Shown here in pieces: positions 42,246 through 50,408 of a DNA stretch of 64,000 nt. Within the stretch, counting starts at the first letter, position 1; the number at the start of each line of letters is the position of its first letter. This DNA is from JARRKC01 sp037388505 (GTDB taxonomy: Bacteria; Acidobacteriota; UBA6911; RPQK01; JAPXNP01), in contig JARRKC010000020.1 of assembly GCA_037388505.1 (NCBI GenBank), forward strand, positions 25,537-89,536, in the 5' to 3' direction. Below the pieces are notes generated by a model. That model was not told where the DNA came from. It ran no database searches and saw only the letters and a program-made list of their open reading frames with translations. The position numbers and the translations under genes are program-made.

Positions 42246-44926
42246 TCCTTTTCCCTCCCTTGTACGTTATTCGCGTGGCCGTCCGGTTTGGTCGGACCGC
42301 CGACCTCTTCCAGACGGTGACGAAACTGTGGGTCACCGACCAGATCTTTCATGCTCGGGGAATCTTCGAGCCGCGCCCGGGGGAAACCCGCAGCCAGTGC
42401 ACGGAGGACCCAGTCAATGGCCCGATCCCGATCGCCCAGTTCTTCGAAAGCCTGAGCCGCCACGAACATCAATTCGGGGTCTGATTGCGACGCCGGCAGT
42501 TTCAGCGCTTCCCCGAGATAGAACCGACCCTGCTCGCGGTCGCCGGCTTGAATCAGGTAGTCGGCCAGGTCAAGGGTTGCAGTCGCATCGTTGGGATTGA
42601 CCTCCACACGCTTGCGCACGAGTCCCGCTGCCTTGGCGTAACAGTCCCTGGCGTCCACCGTACGTCCAAGCTGACTGTAGCAGCTGCCCAGGTTCCCCCA
42701 GGTGAAGGCGTGGCTCTCGTCGAGATCCAGCGCCTTCTTGTAGTTCTCGGCGGCGCCTTCGAAATCTTGTTGCTGGAAGAAGCTGGTCCCCAGCAGATCA
42801 TAGGTGTGAAAGGTCGGCGGAATATGCAGCGATTTCTGCATCTGCAGCGACTGCTCGAGGACGGCCTGGGCCACAGATGGATGCTGGAGGGTCAGATGAA
42901 CGACGGCAATGTTGTCGCGGGCAGTTACGCTTTCGGGCAGGATCGACTGGACGTGTTCGAACTCCCGCAGTGCATCCTCATAGCGGCCAAACCGCAAATA
43001 GAAACTACCCAGTTCATGGTAACCGGCCCAATAATTCGGCCGGAGAGCGATGGCTTTCCGGTAGGCCGTCTCCGCCTCGTCTACCCTTCCAAGGGCAGCC
43101 AGCGCGGTGGCCTTCTGGGACCAAACCTCCGACATCTCCGGCGACAGTTGCAGGGCGCGGTCGAACTCGGGGAGTGCTTCGTCGTAGCGGCCGAATTCCA
43201 GTAGAACCAGCCCCCATGCGAGATGGCCCCTCGGATCATCAGGGTCATAGCGAAGAGCCTGCCGTGCGGATTCACTGGCCTGGACCACCAGTTCGGGTCT
43301 CGGGTCATGGCGGTAGAGCGTGGCGTAGGCCATCGCCAGCCCGGATCGGGCGGGAGCATACTCCGGCGCAAGTTTGATGACCTGCGAGAACTTCCCGATC
43401 GCCTGCCGGATGTGCGCCGGGTCATCGTACCTCTCGAGAAGTCCCTGGGCCTCGAGCAGCACTCCTCTCAGGTCCGGAGCTTCTTCCAGTGCCTCAGCGG
43501 CCAGGACGTTTCGGGATCCTGGGCTCAGCTGCAGACTGAGCAGTCTGAGAACCGCCTGCTCCACTCTCCGCACCAGGCTGTTTCGGTCCAGGCGACTCCC
43601 CTCGATCCTCTCGCTGCCCGCGACGGCGCCGGAGCGTGTGTCGATGAGGTTGAGACGAATGACGATGCCGTCTCCCTCCTGACTGAGACTTCCCTGAAGA
43701 GCCAGTTCGACGCCCCGCTCCCGGTATAGATCGTCGAGTTTCAGGTCCTTGACAAGCTGGTAGGAACTCACCGTCAGCCGGGGACCGGAGCCATCGAGCT
43801 GTTGAAGGAGAATCGTCAGATCACGCGCCAACCCTTCGCAGAAATCCTGCTGCTGCGATGCATCCGCGCCAATCAGTTCGAAGGGCATGACCGCGGTTGT
43901 CGTCGCTCCCTCAATCGTAGCCCGGCCAAGCCGGTCGGAGATCCACTGGACTCCTTCGGGCACCCCGAGAACCAACACCAGAATCGCCGCAATGGACAGG
44001 AGCGCGTACCTGATCCAGGCCCCTGACCTCCTGCGGGCCCGAGAGGCGGGTTCGGGTCGCGGCGCCGAGCTGACCTCCAAATCGTGACGAATTCTCCTCA
44101 GCTCCGCAGCAAAGTCCGCAGCACTCTGGAAGCGATGCTGAGGGTCCTTCTGCATCGCCTTGCCGAGCAGTCCGTCGAAATCGAGCGGGAGCGCAGGGTT
44201 GAACCTCACCGCCGGCGCAGGCTGTCGGTGGATCAAAGCATCGCAGACCGCCGCCAGGTTCTCTCCCCGGAAGGGATGGTGTCCCGTGGCGAGCTCATAG
44301 AGCACGACTCCCAGTGAGAACAGGTCGCAGCGAGCGTCCAGAGGCTTTCCCAGAGCCTGCTCTGGAGACATGTAGGGCACTGTCCCGACCAGAGCATTTC
44401 GATCGGTCAGAGGCTCCGCCGTCGAGGCGCTCGAATCATCGCAAGAGGGCTCACAGGCGCGGATTTTGGCGAGGCCGAAGTCCAGGATCTTCACCTGACT
44501 TCCTGCCGTCACCATGATGTTCGAGGGTTTGATGTCGCGGTGGATGATCCCCTGGGCATGTGCGGCTCCCAGCCCCTCGCAAACCTGAATTCCGATCGAC
44601 AGGAGCTCGTTGATCTCCAGGGGCGTTCGAGCGAGCTCCTCTGCCAGAGTCCGGCCCTCGAGGCGCTCCATGACCAGATAGGGCCGGCCCTCGAATTCTC
44701 CGGCGTCGTAAACGACGCAAATGTTGCGATGATTCAGTGACGAGAGCGCTTGGATCTCGCGGTGGAAGCGCTCGCGAATGCGCGGATCCTCGACGGCTTC
44801 CGAGGAGACGAATTTGAGTGCAACGGTTCGCGGAAAGACTGGATCCTCTGCCTCGTATACTTCCCCCATCCCGCCCTTGGCCAGATGGCCGACCAGGCGG
44901 TAACGGGAGACAGTGGTCCCGATCAT
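42236..44926 (-). CDS. Membrane Ser/Thr protein kinase with TolB-like and TPR domains
   Basis: 896 residues. The kinase domain (about 9-275) has the glycine loop KGGMGEVYEA, Lys38 in VALKF, HRDIKPSNIMV, DFGLAK, the activation segment GTVPYMSPEQ and DLFSLGVVLYELATG, so it looks active. A juxtamembrane Pro/Arg segment and one membrane helix (YALLSIAAILVLVLGV) follow. The outer part has a TolB/CadC-type domain (about 335-450, VMPFELIGADASQQQDFCEGLARD) and about nine TPRs (480-870). This layout is common in acidobacteria. CCGGAGGCCGCC precedes the ATG. It probably senses envelope signals. Confidence 0.94.
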   Translation of the reverse strand: MIGTTVSRYRLVGHLAKGGMGEVYEAEDPVFPRTVALKFVSSEAVEDPRIRERFHREIQALSSLNHRNICVVYDAGEFEGRPYLVMERLEGRTLAEELARTPLEINELLSIGIQVCEGLGAAHAQGIIHRDIKPSNIMVTAGSQVKILDFGLAKIRACEPSCDDSSASTAEPLTDRNALVGTVPYMSPEQALGKPLDARCDLFSLGVVLYELATGHHPFRGENLAAVCDALIHRQPAPAVRFNPALPLDFDGLLGKAMQKDPQHRFQSAADFAAELRRIRHDLEVSSAPRPEPASRARRRSGAWIRYALLSIAAILVLVLGVPEGVQWISDRLGRATIEGATTTAVMPFELIGADASQQQDFCEGLARDLTILLQQLDGSGPRLTVSSYQLVKDLKLDDLYRERGVELALQGSLSQEGDGIVIRLNLIDTRSGAVAGSERIEGSRLDRNSLVRRVEQAVLRLLSLQLSPGSRNVLAAEALEEAPDLRGVLLEAQGLLERYDDPAHIRQAIGKFSQVIKLAPEYAPARSGLAMAYATLYRHDPRPELVVQASESARQALRYDPDDPRGHLAWGLVLLEFGRYDEALPEFDRALQLSPEMSEVWSQKATALAALGRVDEAETAYRKAIALRPNYWAGYHELGSFYLRFGRYEDALREFEHVQSILPESVTARDNIAVVHLTLQHPSVAQAVLEQSLQMQKSLHIPPTFHTYDLLGTSFFQQQDFEGAAENYKKALDLDESHAFTWGNLGSCYSQLGRTVDARDCYAKAAGLVRKRVEVNPNDATATLDLADYLIQAGDREQGRFYLGEALKLPASQSDPELMFVAAQAFEELGDRDRAIDWVLRALAAGFPRARLEDSPSMKDLVGDPQFRHRLEEVGGPTKPDGHANNVQGREKEWK

Positions 44927-45003
44927 GGCGGCCTCCGGAAATCAGGGGAATAGCCGGATCATATACGCTCTGTGTCGCTTTGGCAAACCGCGAACCCAGG
45001 ATC

Positions 45004-46626
45004 TTAAGCTGAACTCGGAACCTGAGCCTTGGAACCGGGAACCCCCGAAACACCGTTCTTCCGAAAGATCAGCTCATAGAGGAGGCTGTCGGTGATGGCA
45101 TACCAGCTGGCCTCGATGACATTCGTCGAGACTCCGACCGTCGTCCAGGTCTCCCGGCCGTCCGTCGATTCGATCAGCACCCGGACCTTCGCGGCCGTCC
45201 CTTCTTTGGCATCCAGGACGCGAACCTTGTAGTCGGTCAGGTGAATCTTCTCGATCTGTGGAAAGAACCGGGCCAGAGCCTTCTTGGTTGCCCGGTCCAA
45301 AGCGTGGACCGGACCGTTACCGTCCGAGGCCGTGTGTTCGCGCTCGTCTCCGACCTCGATCTTGACCGTCGCCTCGCTCAGAAATGCGCCCTGGACATCC
45401 TGGTCTACGATTACGCGGAAACCACGAACATCGAAGGGAGGCCGCATCGCGCCGCCGACGTGCCGGTTGACCAGCAGCTTCAGACTCGCCTCTGCTCCCT
45501 CGAACTGATAACCCTCGTATTCCAGATTCTTGATCTCCTGGACCAGCGCGCTCAAATCGAGGTTCTCGAGGTCGATATCCCCGAACTCTCGGATCTTGTA
45601 CAACAGGTTGCTCTTTCCGGAGAGATCCGAGACCAGTACCCTGCGCCGGTTGCCCACCGCCTCCGGCTCGACGTGCTCATAGGTCTTGGAATCTTTGAGA
45701 ATCGCACTGACGTGGATCCCCCCCTTGTGAGCGAACGCGCTCTTGCCGACATAGGGCTGGTTGTTGGGCATGGCGACATTGGCTGTCTCACTGATGAACA
45801 GCGAAAGGGTGCTCAGTTCATGAAGCTTGTCTTCGCCGACGGCCCGGCATCCCATCTTCAGATCGAGGTTCGGAATGATGGAGGTCAAGTTGGCGTTCCC
45901 GACGCGTTCCCCGTACCCGTTCATGCACCCCTGCACCATGCCGGCCCCGGCCTCGACCGCCACCAGCGTATTGGCCACCGCGAGCTCACTGTCATTGTGG
46001 GTGTGAATGCCGATTCGATCGAACCGGCGGCAAAACCGCTCGGTTGCACTGGCGACCGCCGACGGCAGGCTCCCGCCGTTGGTGTCGCAGAGGACCAACC
46101 AGTCGGCTCCAGCCTCTGCCGCCGCCGTCAGAACCTGCTCGGCGTACTTCGGATTGGCCCGGCAACCGTCGAAGAAGTGTTCAGCGTCGAAGACCACCTC
46201 CTTGCCATGGCTTTTCAGATACTCGACGCTTTCACGAATGAGTCGAAGATTCTCGTCCAACTCGATCCCCAGCGCCTCGCGAACATGGAAGTCCCAGCTC
46301 TTGCCCACAACCGTTACCGTAGGCGTCTCGGCATCCAGCAAGGCCTTCAGGTTGGGATCCCGATCGACCGGATACTTCCAGTGGCGGGTGCTGCCGAAAG
46401 CCGCGATCCGGCTTCGCTTCCACGACATCCGGGCGGCCCGGTCGAAGAACTCGGCGTCTTTTGGATTGGATCCCGGCCAGCCACCTTCGATGTAGTGCAC
46501 GCCGAACTCATCGAGTCTCTCGGCAATCCTGAGTTTGTCCGGAACGCTGAGTGAGATGTTCTCGCCCTGGGTGCCGTCACGCAGCGTACAGTCGTAGATC
46601 AGAACCTGTCTCTTCTCCATGTCCAT
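45004..46626 (-). CDS. cimA: (R)-citramalate synthase
   Basis: About 540 residues. HMGL-like catalytic barrel: LIYDCTLRDGTQGENISLSV, a metal site GIHTHNDSELAVANTLVAVEAG and NGYGERVGNANLTSIIP. A LeuA-type C-terminal regulatory domain ends around 530 (SDGNGPVHALDRATKKAL, LTDYKVRVLDAKEGTAAKVRV). The length and C-terminal type fit citramalate synthase (acetyl-CoA + pyruvate), the first step of the threonine-independent isoleucine route. The last residues (SKAQVPSSA) fall in GGTTCC word repeats. Start at ATG 46626 with AGGATGGG upstream. An isoleucine-rich leader precedes it. Confidence 0.88.
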   Translation of the reverse strand: MDMEKRQVLIYDCTLRDGTQGENISLSVPDKLRIAERLDEFGVHYIEGGWPGSNPKDAEFFDRAARMSWKRSRIAAFGSTRHWKYPVDRDPNLKALLDAETPTVTVVGKSWDFHVREALGIELDENLRLIRESVEYLKSHGKEVVFDAEHFFDGCRANPKYAEQVLTAAAEAGADWLVLCDTNGGSLPSAVASATERFCRRFDRIGIHTHNDSELAVANTLVAVEAGAGMVQGCMNGYGERVGNANLTSIIPNLDLKMGCRAVGEDKLHELSTLSLFISETANVAMPNNQPYVGKSAFAHKGGIHVSAILKDSKTYEHVEPEAVGNRRRVLVSDLSGKSNLLYKIREFGDIDLENLDLSALVQEIKNLEYEGYQFEGAEASLKLLVNRHVGGAMRPPFDVRGFRVIVDQDVQGAFLSEATVKIEVGDEREHTASDGNGPVHALDRATKKALARFFPQIEKIHLTDYKVRVLDAKEGTAAKVRVLIESTDGRETWTTVGVSTNVIEASWYAITDSLLYELIFRKNGVSGVPGSKAQVPSSA

Positions 46627-46760
46627 GTCACACCCATCCTCTCGATAGCGACGTCTTCTCTCCGGCACCGGAGCCTCTGTGACCGCACACCAATACCCGC
46701 CTGGATTTCTGATTTCCGGGTTACTGGGGCGGACGGTCGGGAGGGCTCTGGAGTGCCTTC

Positions 46761-46785
46761 CCCTCCGCTAGAACCCGGCGGAAGG
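46761..46785 (-). promoter_or_regulatory. Hairpin over the leader-peptide stop codon
   Basis: In the minus-strand RNA CCUUCCGC and GCGGAGGG pair over 8 bp (one G-U) around a 9-nt loop containing the leader stop. An alternative pairing (GGGAAGGC with GCCCUCCC, one mismatch) shares two bases of its right arm. A later hairpin CUCCG-GUGC-CGGAG (46660-46673) lies about 35 nt before the cimA start. None ends in a U-run, so control could act through Rho or on translation. Confidence 0.5.
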
Positions 46786-46899
46786 AATGTTAATGCTAAT
46801 GCCGATAATCTGACCCGCGATCAAGGACACTCCGACGCTCGTCCGCTGCGGCCGTGTCCGCAACGCTTCCGGTCGGAGGTGGAATTCTCGTCGGGTCAT
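46768..46899 (-). CDS. Isoleucine-rich leader peptide upstream of cimA
   Basis: A 43-codon frame starting with ATG at 46899. The first half is Arg-rich; it ends SLIAGQIIGISINIPSAGF and a TAG stop, with six isoleucines in twelve residues. Four of them are ATT in a gene context that otherwise prefers GC-ending codons. The start lies 11 nt after the -10 of a strong promoter. Hairpins overlap the stop, and cimA follows about 140 bases later. This is the layout of an amino-acid attenuator: isoleucine shortage would stall ribosomes on the Ile codons and change RNA folding. Confidence 0.68.
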   Translation of the reverse strand: MTRREFHLRPEALRTRPQRTSVGVSLIAGQIIGISINIPSAGF

Positions 46900-46910
46900 G
46901 TTGATGTAAG

Positions 46911-46939
46911 AGCTTAGGCGGTTCGGCCGGTGAAGTCAA
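46911..46939 (-). promoter_or_regulatory. Promoter of the cimA leader transcript
   Basis: TTGACT (46934-46939), a 17-nt spacer and TAAGCT (46911-46916) on the minus strand. Optimal spacing and a 5-of-6 match to the -35 consensus make this one of the best promoters in the window. Transcription would start only a few bases before the leader ATG. Confidence 0.7.
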
Positions 46940-47026
46940 GGCGGCTCCGCGTGACCCACGGGAGGGCCGCCGCTCGGGACAGGTTGCCATGCACCCGTTC
47001 CCCAATTCGATTATCATGCTGAGTCA

Positions 47027-49501
47027 ATGCTTTCCCAGGTGAGCGCGCTCCGCAGCACTTACGAATCGGAACGAAAGCGGCTCGATGAGACTTTTCTGTA
47101 CCACGGCGATGTGGATCGCTACCTTGACGAGCACAGCGACCTCGTCGACGAAATCATTCGAGCTCTGTATGAGCCGCTCCTCGGTCAACACGAGATCTGC
47201 GTCCTCGCGACCGCCGGCTACGGACGCAGGGAACAGTTCCCGCAATCGGACGTGGATCTGCTGGTCGTGCACGACTTCCAGGATGATTCCCGGGCCGAGC
47301 AGATCATCGCTCCCTTCCTGAATAACCTCTGGGACACCCGTCTCGCCCTGGGCCATCAGGTCTGGCGCCTCGATCAACTGGAGCGCCTGACCCTCGACGA
47401 CTTCGAGTTCATTCTCGCGCTGTTCAACGGTCGCGTCGTCACCGGCAGTCAAGTCATGGGGAAAGAAGTGCTGGAGCGCATCCTGCCGGCTTTCATCGAA
47501 GCCCACCGCGACCAGCTCGTCGAGCAAGTCGTGGCCGCCACCCGCCGGCGGCATGAGAAGTTCAGCAACACGATCTATCAACTCGAACCTGACCTGAAAG
47601 AGGCCCCGGGGGGGCTGAGGGATCACCTGGCGGCGAGTTGGCTCGAACGCCTCGTCGGTTCACCGCCTTTCCTGCTCTACTCCGGATCGGAGATCGGCGT
47701 TGCTCACCGTTTTCTCAAACGCCTCAGAATCCTCGTCCATCTCCAGAATCAACGTCCCGACAACCGCCTGACCCATTCGATTCAGGAACAGCTCCTGCCT
47801 CATCTTGGCTATGGAGGCATGAAGATCCAGGCGGGCGTCGAATCGCTCATGAAGGAGTACTTTCTGAATGCGCGAGTGATTTCGGGACTTTGTTCCGCAC
47901 TGCTGCGCCTCGCTCAGCCGTCTGCCAGCGAACGTCCACTCGAACCGGACGAACTGCCGCCGTTCGATTCCATCTCCGAGGTACTGGAAGCATTCCGCAT
48001 TTCCCTGGATGAAGAACGGCCGCTGTCACCGGCCACTCGCCGTGCCGTTTTGAAGAGCCTGCCGAAGGTATCGGAATCGATCTCGTTCCCGGCTCTGCGT
48101 GACCCGTTGAAAGATCTCTTCCGTCCGAGATCAGGGCTCTACCGCGTGCTCTCCGACTTCTACGAACTGGGCGTTCTCGAGCTTCTGTTTCCGGAATTCG
48201 GCACGATCAAGGCAAGAGTGATCCGGGACTTCTATCACAAATACACGGTCGATGAGCACACTCTGATCGCCATCAAGTGCATCGAAGATCTGGCAGGTAC
48301 TCAGGAGACGGCCGATGCCCGTTTTGGCACGATCCTCCGTGATACGGTTGCACCCTGCCATTTGACCCTTTCCCTGCTTTTGCACGATGTGGGAAAGAGC
48401 CGTGGCGGCAAACACACGGACGCCAGCGCCCGAATGGCGCGGCGCGCCCTGCGGCGCTTTCGTTTCGACCGCGAAGAGGTCGAAACCATCGTCTTCCTCA
48501 TCCGAGAGCATCTGTCCATGTCGGCCGTCATCTTCCGGCGGGATATCGATGACGACCAAGTCATCAGCCGATTCGCGGATCTGGTCGGGGATCCCGAGAG
48601 ACTGCGCCTGCTGACCCTGCTGACCTATGCCGACATCAAAGCCGTCGCGCCGGGGACTTTGAACGACTGGAAGAAGGACCTGCTCTGGCAGCTCTATCTC
48701 GAGACTTACCGGAAGCTGACGCTCGAATATGGGGAGAAGAGGATCGAGGAGGAGGACATCGGCGAGCGTCTGGTTCGCGGTCTCGAACCGGACCTCGATC
48801 CACTCGAGTTCGAACGCTTCCTGGAAGGCTTTCCCACTCGTTATCTGCGCCAGACGGCTGCCGGAGAGATTTACGAGCACTTTCGCATGTCCACCCGGAT
48901 CAGTCCCTCGAACCCTGTGGAAAGCGTGCTGCAGAGGCGGCGCGGCTACTACGAGCTCTGCGTCACGACTCCCGATCGCAAGCGCCTCTTCGCTAAGATC
49001 GTCGGACTCTTGTCCTATTTCGAAACGAACATCCTGCGAGGGTTTGCGTTTGCCAATCGTCAGCAGACGATTCTCGACATCTTTCAGTTCTCGGATGAAC
49101 GGCGCTTTTTCCGGCAGGCCGAAGAGCGGAGGCGATTCCGGGACCTGCTCCGCCAGGCGGTGGCCGAGCAGATCTCGATCGAACAGCTTCTGCGGGGCAA
49201 GGAGGAGAGCATCCTCTTCCAGCGAACGACCCCTCTGTTCGAACCGACGGTCTATGTGGAAGACGAACACTCGGATCGCTATACGATCCTGGAAATCATC
49301 GCGCCGGACGCTTTGGGTCTCCTCTACCGGATCAGCAGTCAGATCGCCTCGCTGGAATGTGATATCGATCTGGCGCTGATTTCCACCGAAGGCGATAAGG
49401 CCGTCGATGTCTTTTATTTGCGCCAGCGCGGCGGTAAACTGTCGGCAGAATTGAAGGAAAGTCTCAAGGACCGCATCGTAGGGGCGATCACCCAGCACTG
49501 A
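47027..49501 (+). CDS. glnD: PII uridylyltransferase/uridylyl-removing enzyme
   Basis: 824 residues, the full GlnD layout. The nucleotidyltransferase domain has ATAGYGRREQFPQSDVDLL (family GGYGRxELxPxSDxDLL). A helical linker follows, then an HD domain (YTVDEHTLIAIKCIE; LLHDVGKSRGGKHTDAS) that removes UMP, and two C-terminal ACT domains (RRGYYELCVTTPDRKRLFAKIVGLL and YTILEIIAPDALGLLYRI) that sense glutamine. TATCAT (47012-47017) lies 9 nt before the ATG with no Shine-Dalgarno. glnB follows directly. GlnD modifies GlnB Tyr51 in response to nitrogen. Confidence 0.95.
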   Translation: MLSQVSALRSTYESERKRLDETFLYHGDVDRYLDEHSDLVDEIIRALYEPLLGQHEICVLATAGYGRREQFPQSDVDLLVVHDFQDDSRAEQIIAPFLNNLWDTRLALGHQVWRLDQLERLTLDDFEFILALFNGRVVTGSQVMGKEVLERILPAFIEAHRDQLVEQVVAATRRRHEKFSNTIYQLEPDLKEAPGGLRDHLAASWLERLVGSPPFLLYSGSEIGVAHRFLKRLRILVHLQNQRPDNRLTHSIQEQLLPHLGYGGMKIQAGVESLMKEYFLNARVISGLCSALLRLAQPSASERPLEPDELPPFDSISEVLEAFRISLDEERPLSPATRRAVLKSLPKVSESISFPALRDPLKDLFRPRSGLYRVLSDFYELGVLELLFPEFGTIKARVIRDFYHKYTVDEHTLIAIKCIEDLAGTQETADARFGTILRDTVAPCHLTLSLLLHDVGKSRGGKHTDASARMARRALRRFRFDREEVETIVFLIREHLSMSAVIFRRDIDDDQVISRFADLVGDPERLRLLTLLTYADIKAVAPGTLNDWKKDLLWQLYLETYRKLTLEYGEKRIEEEDIGERLVRGLEPDLDPLEFERFLEGFPTRYLRQTAAGEIYEHFRMSTRISPSNPVESVLQRRRGYYELCVTTPDRKRLFAKIVGLLSYFETNILRGFAFANRQQTILDIFQFSDERRFFRQAEERRRFRDLLRQAVAEQISIEQLLRGKEESILFQRTTPLFEPTVYVEDEHSDRYTILEIIAPDALGLLYRISSQIASLECDIDLALISTEGDKAVDVFYLRQRGGKLSAELKESLKDRIVGAITQH

Positions 49502-49515
49502 ATTGGATGTACACG

Positions 49516-49848
49516 ATGAAACTCGTCATGGCGATCGTTCGTCCCAGCAAATCCGAAGACGTCAAGGATGCCCTGGCCAAACAGAGCATTTCCGGATTGA
49601 CGGTGACGGAGGTGAGGGGACACGGCAGACAGAAGGGGCACACGGCCATCTATCGCGGCAAGGAGTACAGCGTCAGCCTCCTGCCCAAGATCAAGATCGA
49701 GCTGGTCGTACCCGACGACATGGTGGACGACGTCATTTGGACGATCATGCAGACCTGCCGCACGGGCGAAATTGGAGACGGCCGGGTCTTCGTCCTGCCG
49801 GTTGAACAGGGCTACAACATTCGGACCGGGGAGAGAGACGTCCTCTGA
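49516..49848 (+). CDS. glnB: Nitrogen regulatory protein PII
   Basis: 110 residues from ATG 49516 (MKLVMAIVRPSK). I prefer this start to the ATG at 49507 because it places the T-loop tyrosine of RGKEYSVSLLPK exactly at position 51, the GlnD target in GlnB. The TEVRGHGRQKGHT and GEIGDGRVFVLPVE segments are PII signatures. PII signals nitrogen and energy status to GlnE and other targets. It lies 14 bases after glnD, so the pair is one operon. Confidence 0.95.
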   Translation: MKLVMAIVRPSKSEDVKDALAKQSISGLTVTEVRGHGRQKGHTAIYRGKEYSVSLLPKIKIELVVPDDMVDDVIWTIMQTCRTGEIGDGRVFVLPVEQGYNIRTGERDVL

Positions 49849-49875
49849 CTTGGTTGCCCGCGACTGCTGGGGAAA

Positions 49876-50191
49876 GGGAGACAGGAGACCGGAGACAGGA
49901 GACAGCGTCCCGCCCCCGGTTGCGGGAGGTGAAAGCCGGGAACTCCAGGATCACCGGGGAGTGAGACGCCAACGGCGTCGTTTCATCCGCGAGCTTTGGG
50001 CAGTCGCCCAAAGCCGAATACCGACCGAAGGACGCTCCAAGCGCTGAAGGCGCGACTCATCCGCTCTGCGACGCCCACCTGGCCCCCTTCGTTCAACGGG
50101 TCGAACAAGCCGGAGTCGTCAATCGAGTCAGGAATGTCAGGCCGGTCTGGACAGGCTTTAACTGTCTCCTGTCTCCGGTCTCCTGTCTCCC
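49876..50191. repeat. Perfect 30-bp inverted repeat of GGAGACAGGAGACC words
   Basis: 49876-49905 and 50162-50191 are exact reverse complements over 30 bases; each consists of GAGACAGGAGAC-type words. The 256 bases between hold three further small hairpins (GACGCC-AAC-GGCGTC region; GCTTTGGGC...GCCCAAAGC; AAGCGC...GCGC) and no gene. It fills the gap between convergent glnB and the carbamoyltransferase operon and ends 4 bases before the stop of its last gene. Confidence 0.88.
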
Positions 50192-50195
50192 GAGT

Positions 50196-50408
50196 TCAGT
50201 ACTGCTTCTTGTAGTGTCCTTCTTTGAGCGGCGCGCGTTCGATCCATCCGGTGCCCTTCTTGCCCCGCTCCAGGATCTTCCTGATTATCGAAAGCGGCAG
50301 CAGCAGCAGATAAAAGAGCAGCGTCAGAAGGATCGTAGTGTTGATCCGGCCCAGGACTTTGCCCACCGCCAGAAGCACCGTCCGCACTGCGTGCCAGATC
50401 TTCTTCAT
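50196..50408 (-). CDS. Small membrane protein resembling SxtJ C-terminal part
   Basis: 70 residues. The ATG overlaps the carbamoyltransferase stop (ATGA). One membrane segment (TTILLTLLFYLLLLPLSII) is followed by a basic tail ending ...EGHYKKQY. Placement directly after a NodU/CmcH-type carbamoyltransferase, and the LTLLFYLxxxPLxxIxR core, resemble SxtJ-family proteins, though the usual first helix is missing. Role unknown; probably docks the enzymes to the membrane. Confidence 0.7.
   Translation of the reverse strand: MKKIWHAVRTVLLAVGKVLGRINTTILLTLLFYLLLLPLSIIRKILERGKKGTGWIERAPLKEGHYKKQY

Noticed and set aside
45241..46554. 437-codon frame on the plus strand opposite cimA
   Set aside because: It is the antisense shadow of a clear citramalate synthase gene; its translation resembles no family. 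The long frames opposite mutS, glnD and recN were rejected for the same reason.
46796..47017. 73-codon frame between cimA and glnD
   Set aside because: It overlaps the cimA leader and the glnD promoter region, has no ribosome site and no family resemblance; the shorter Ile-rich frame fits the promoter.
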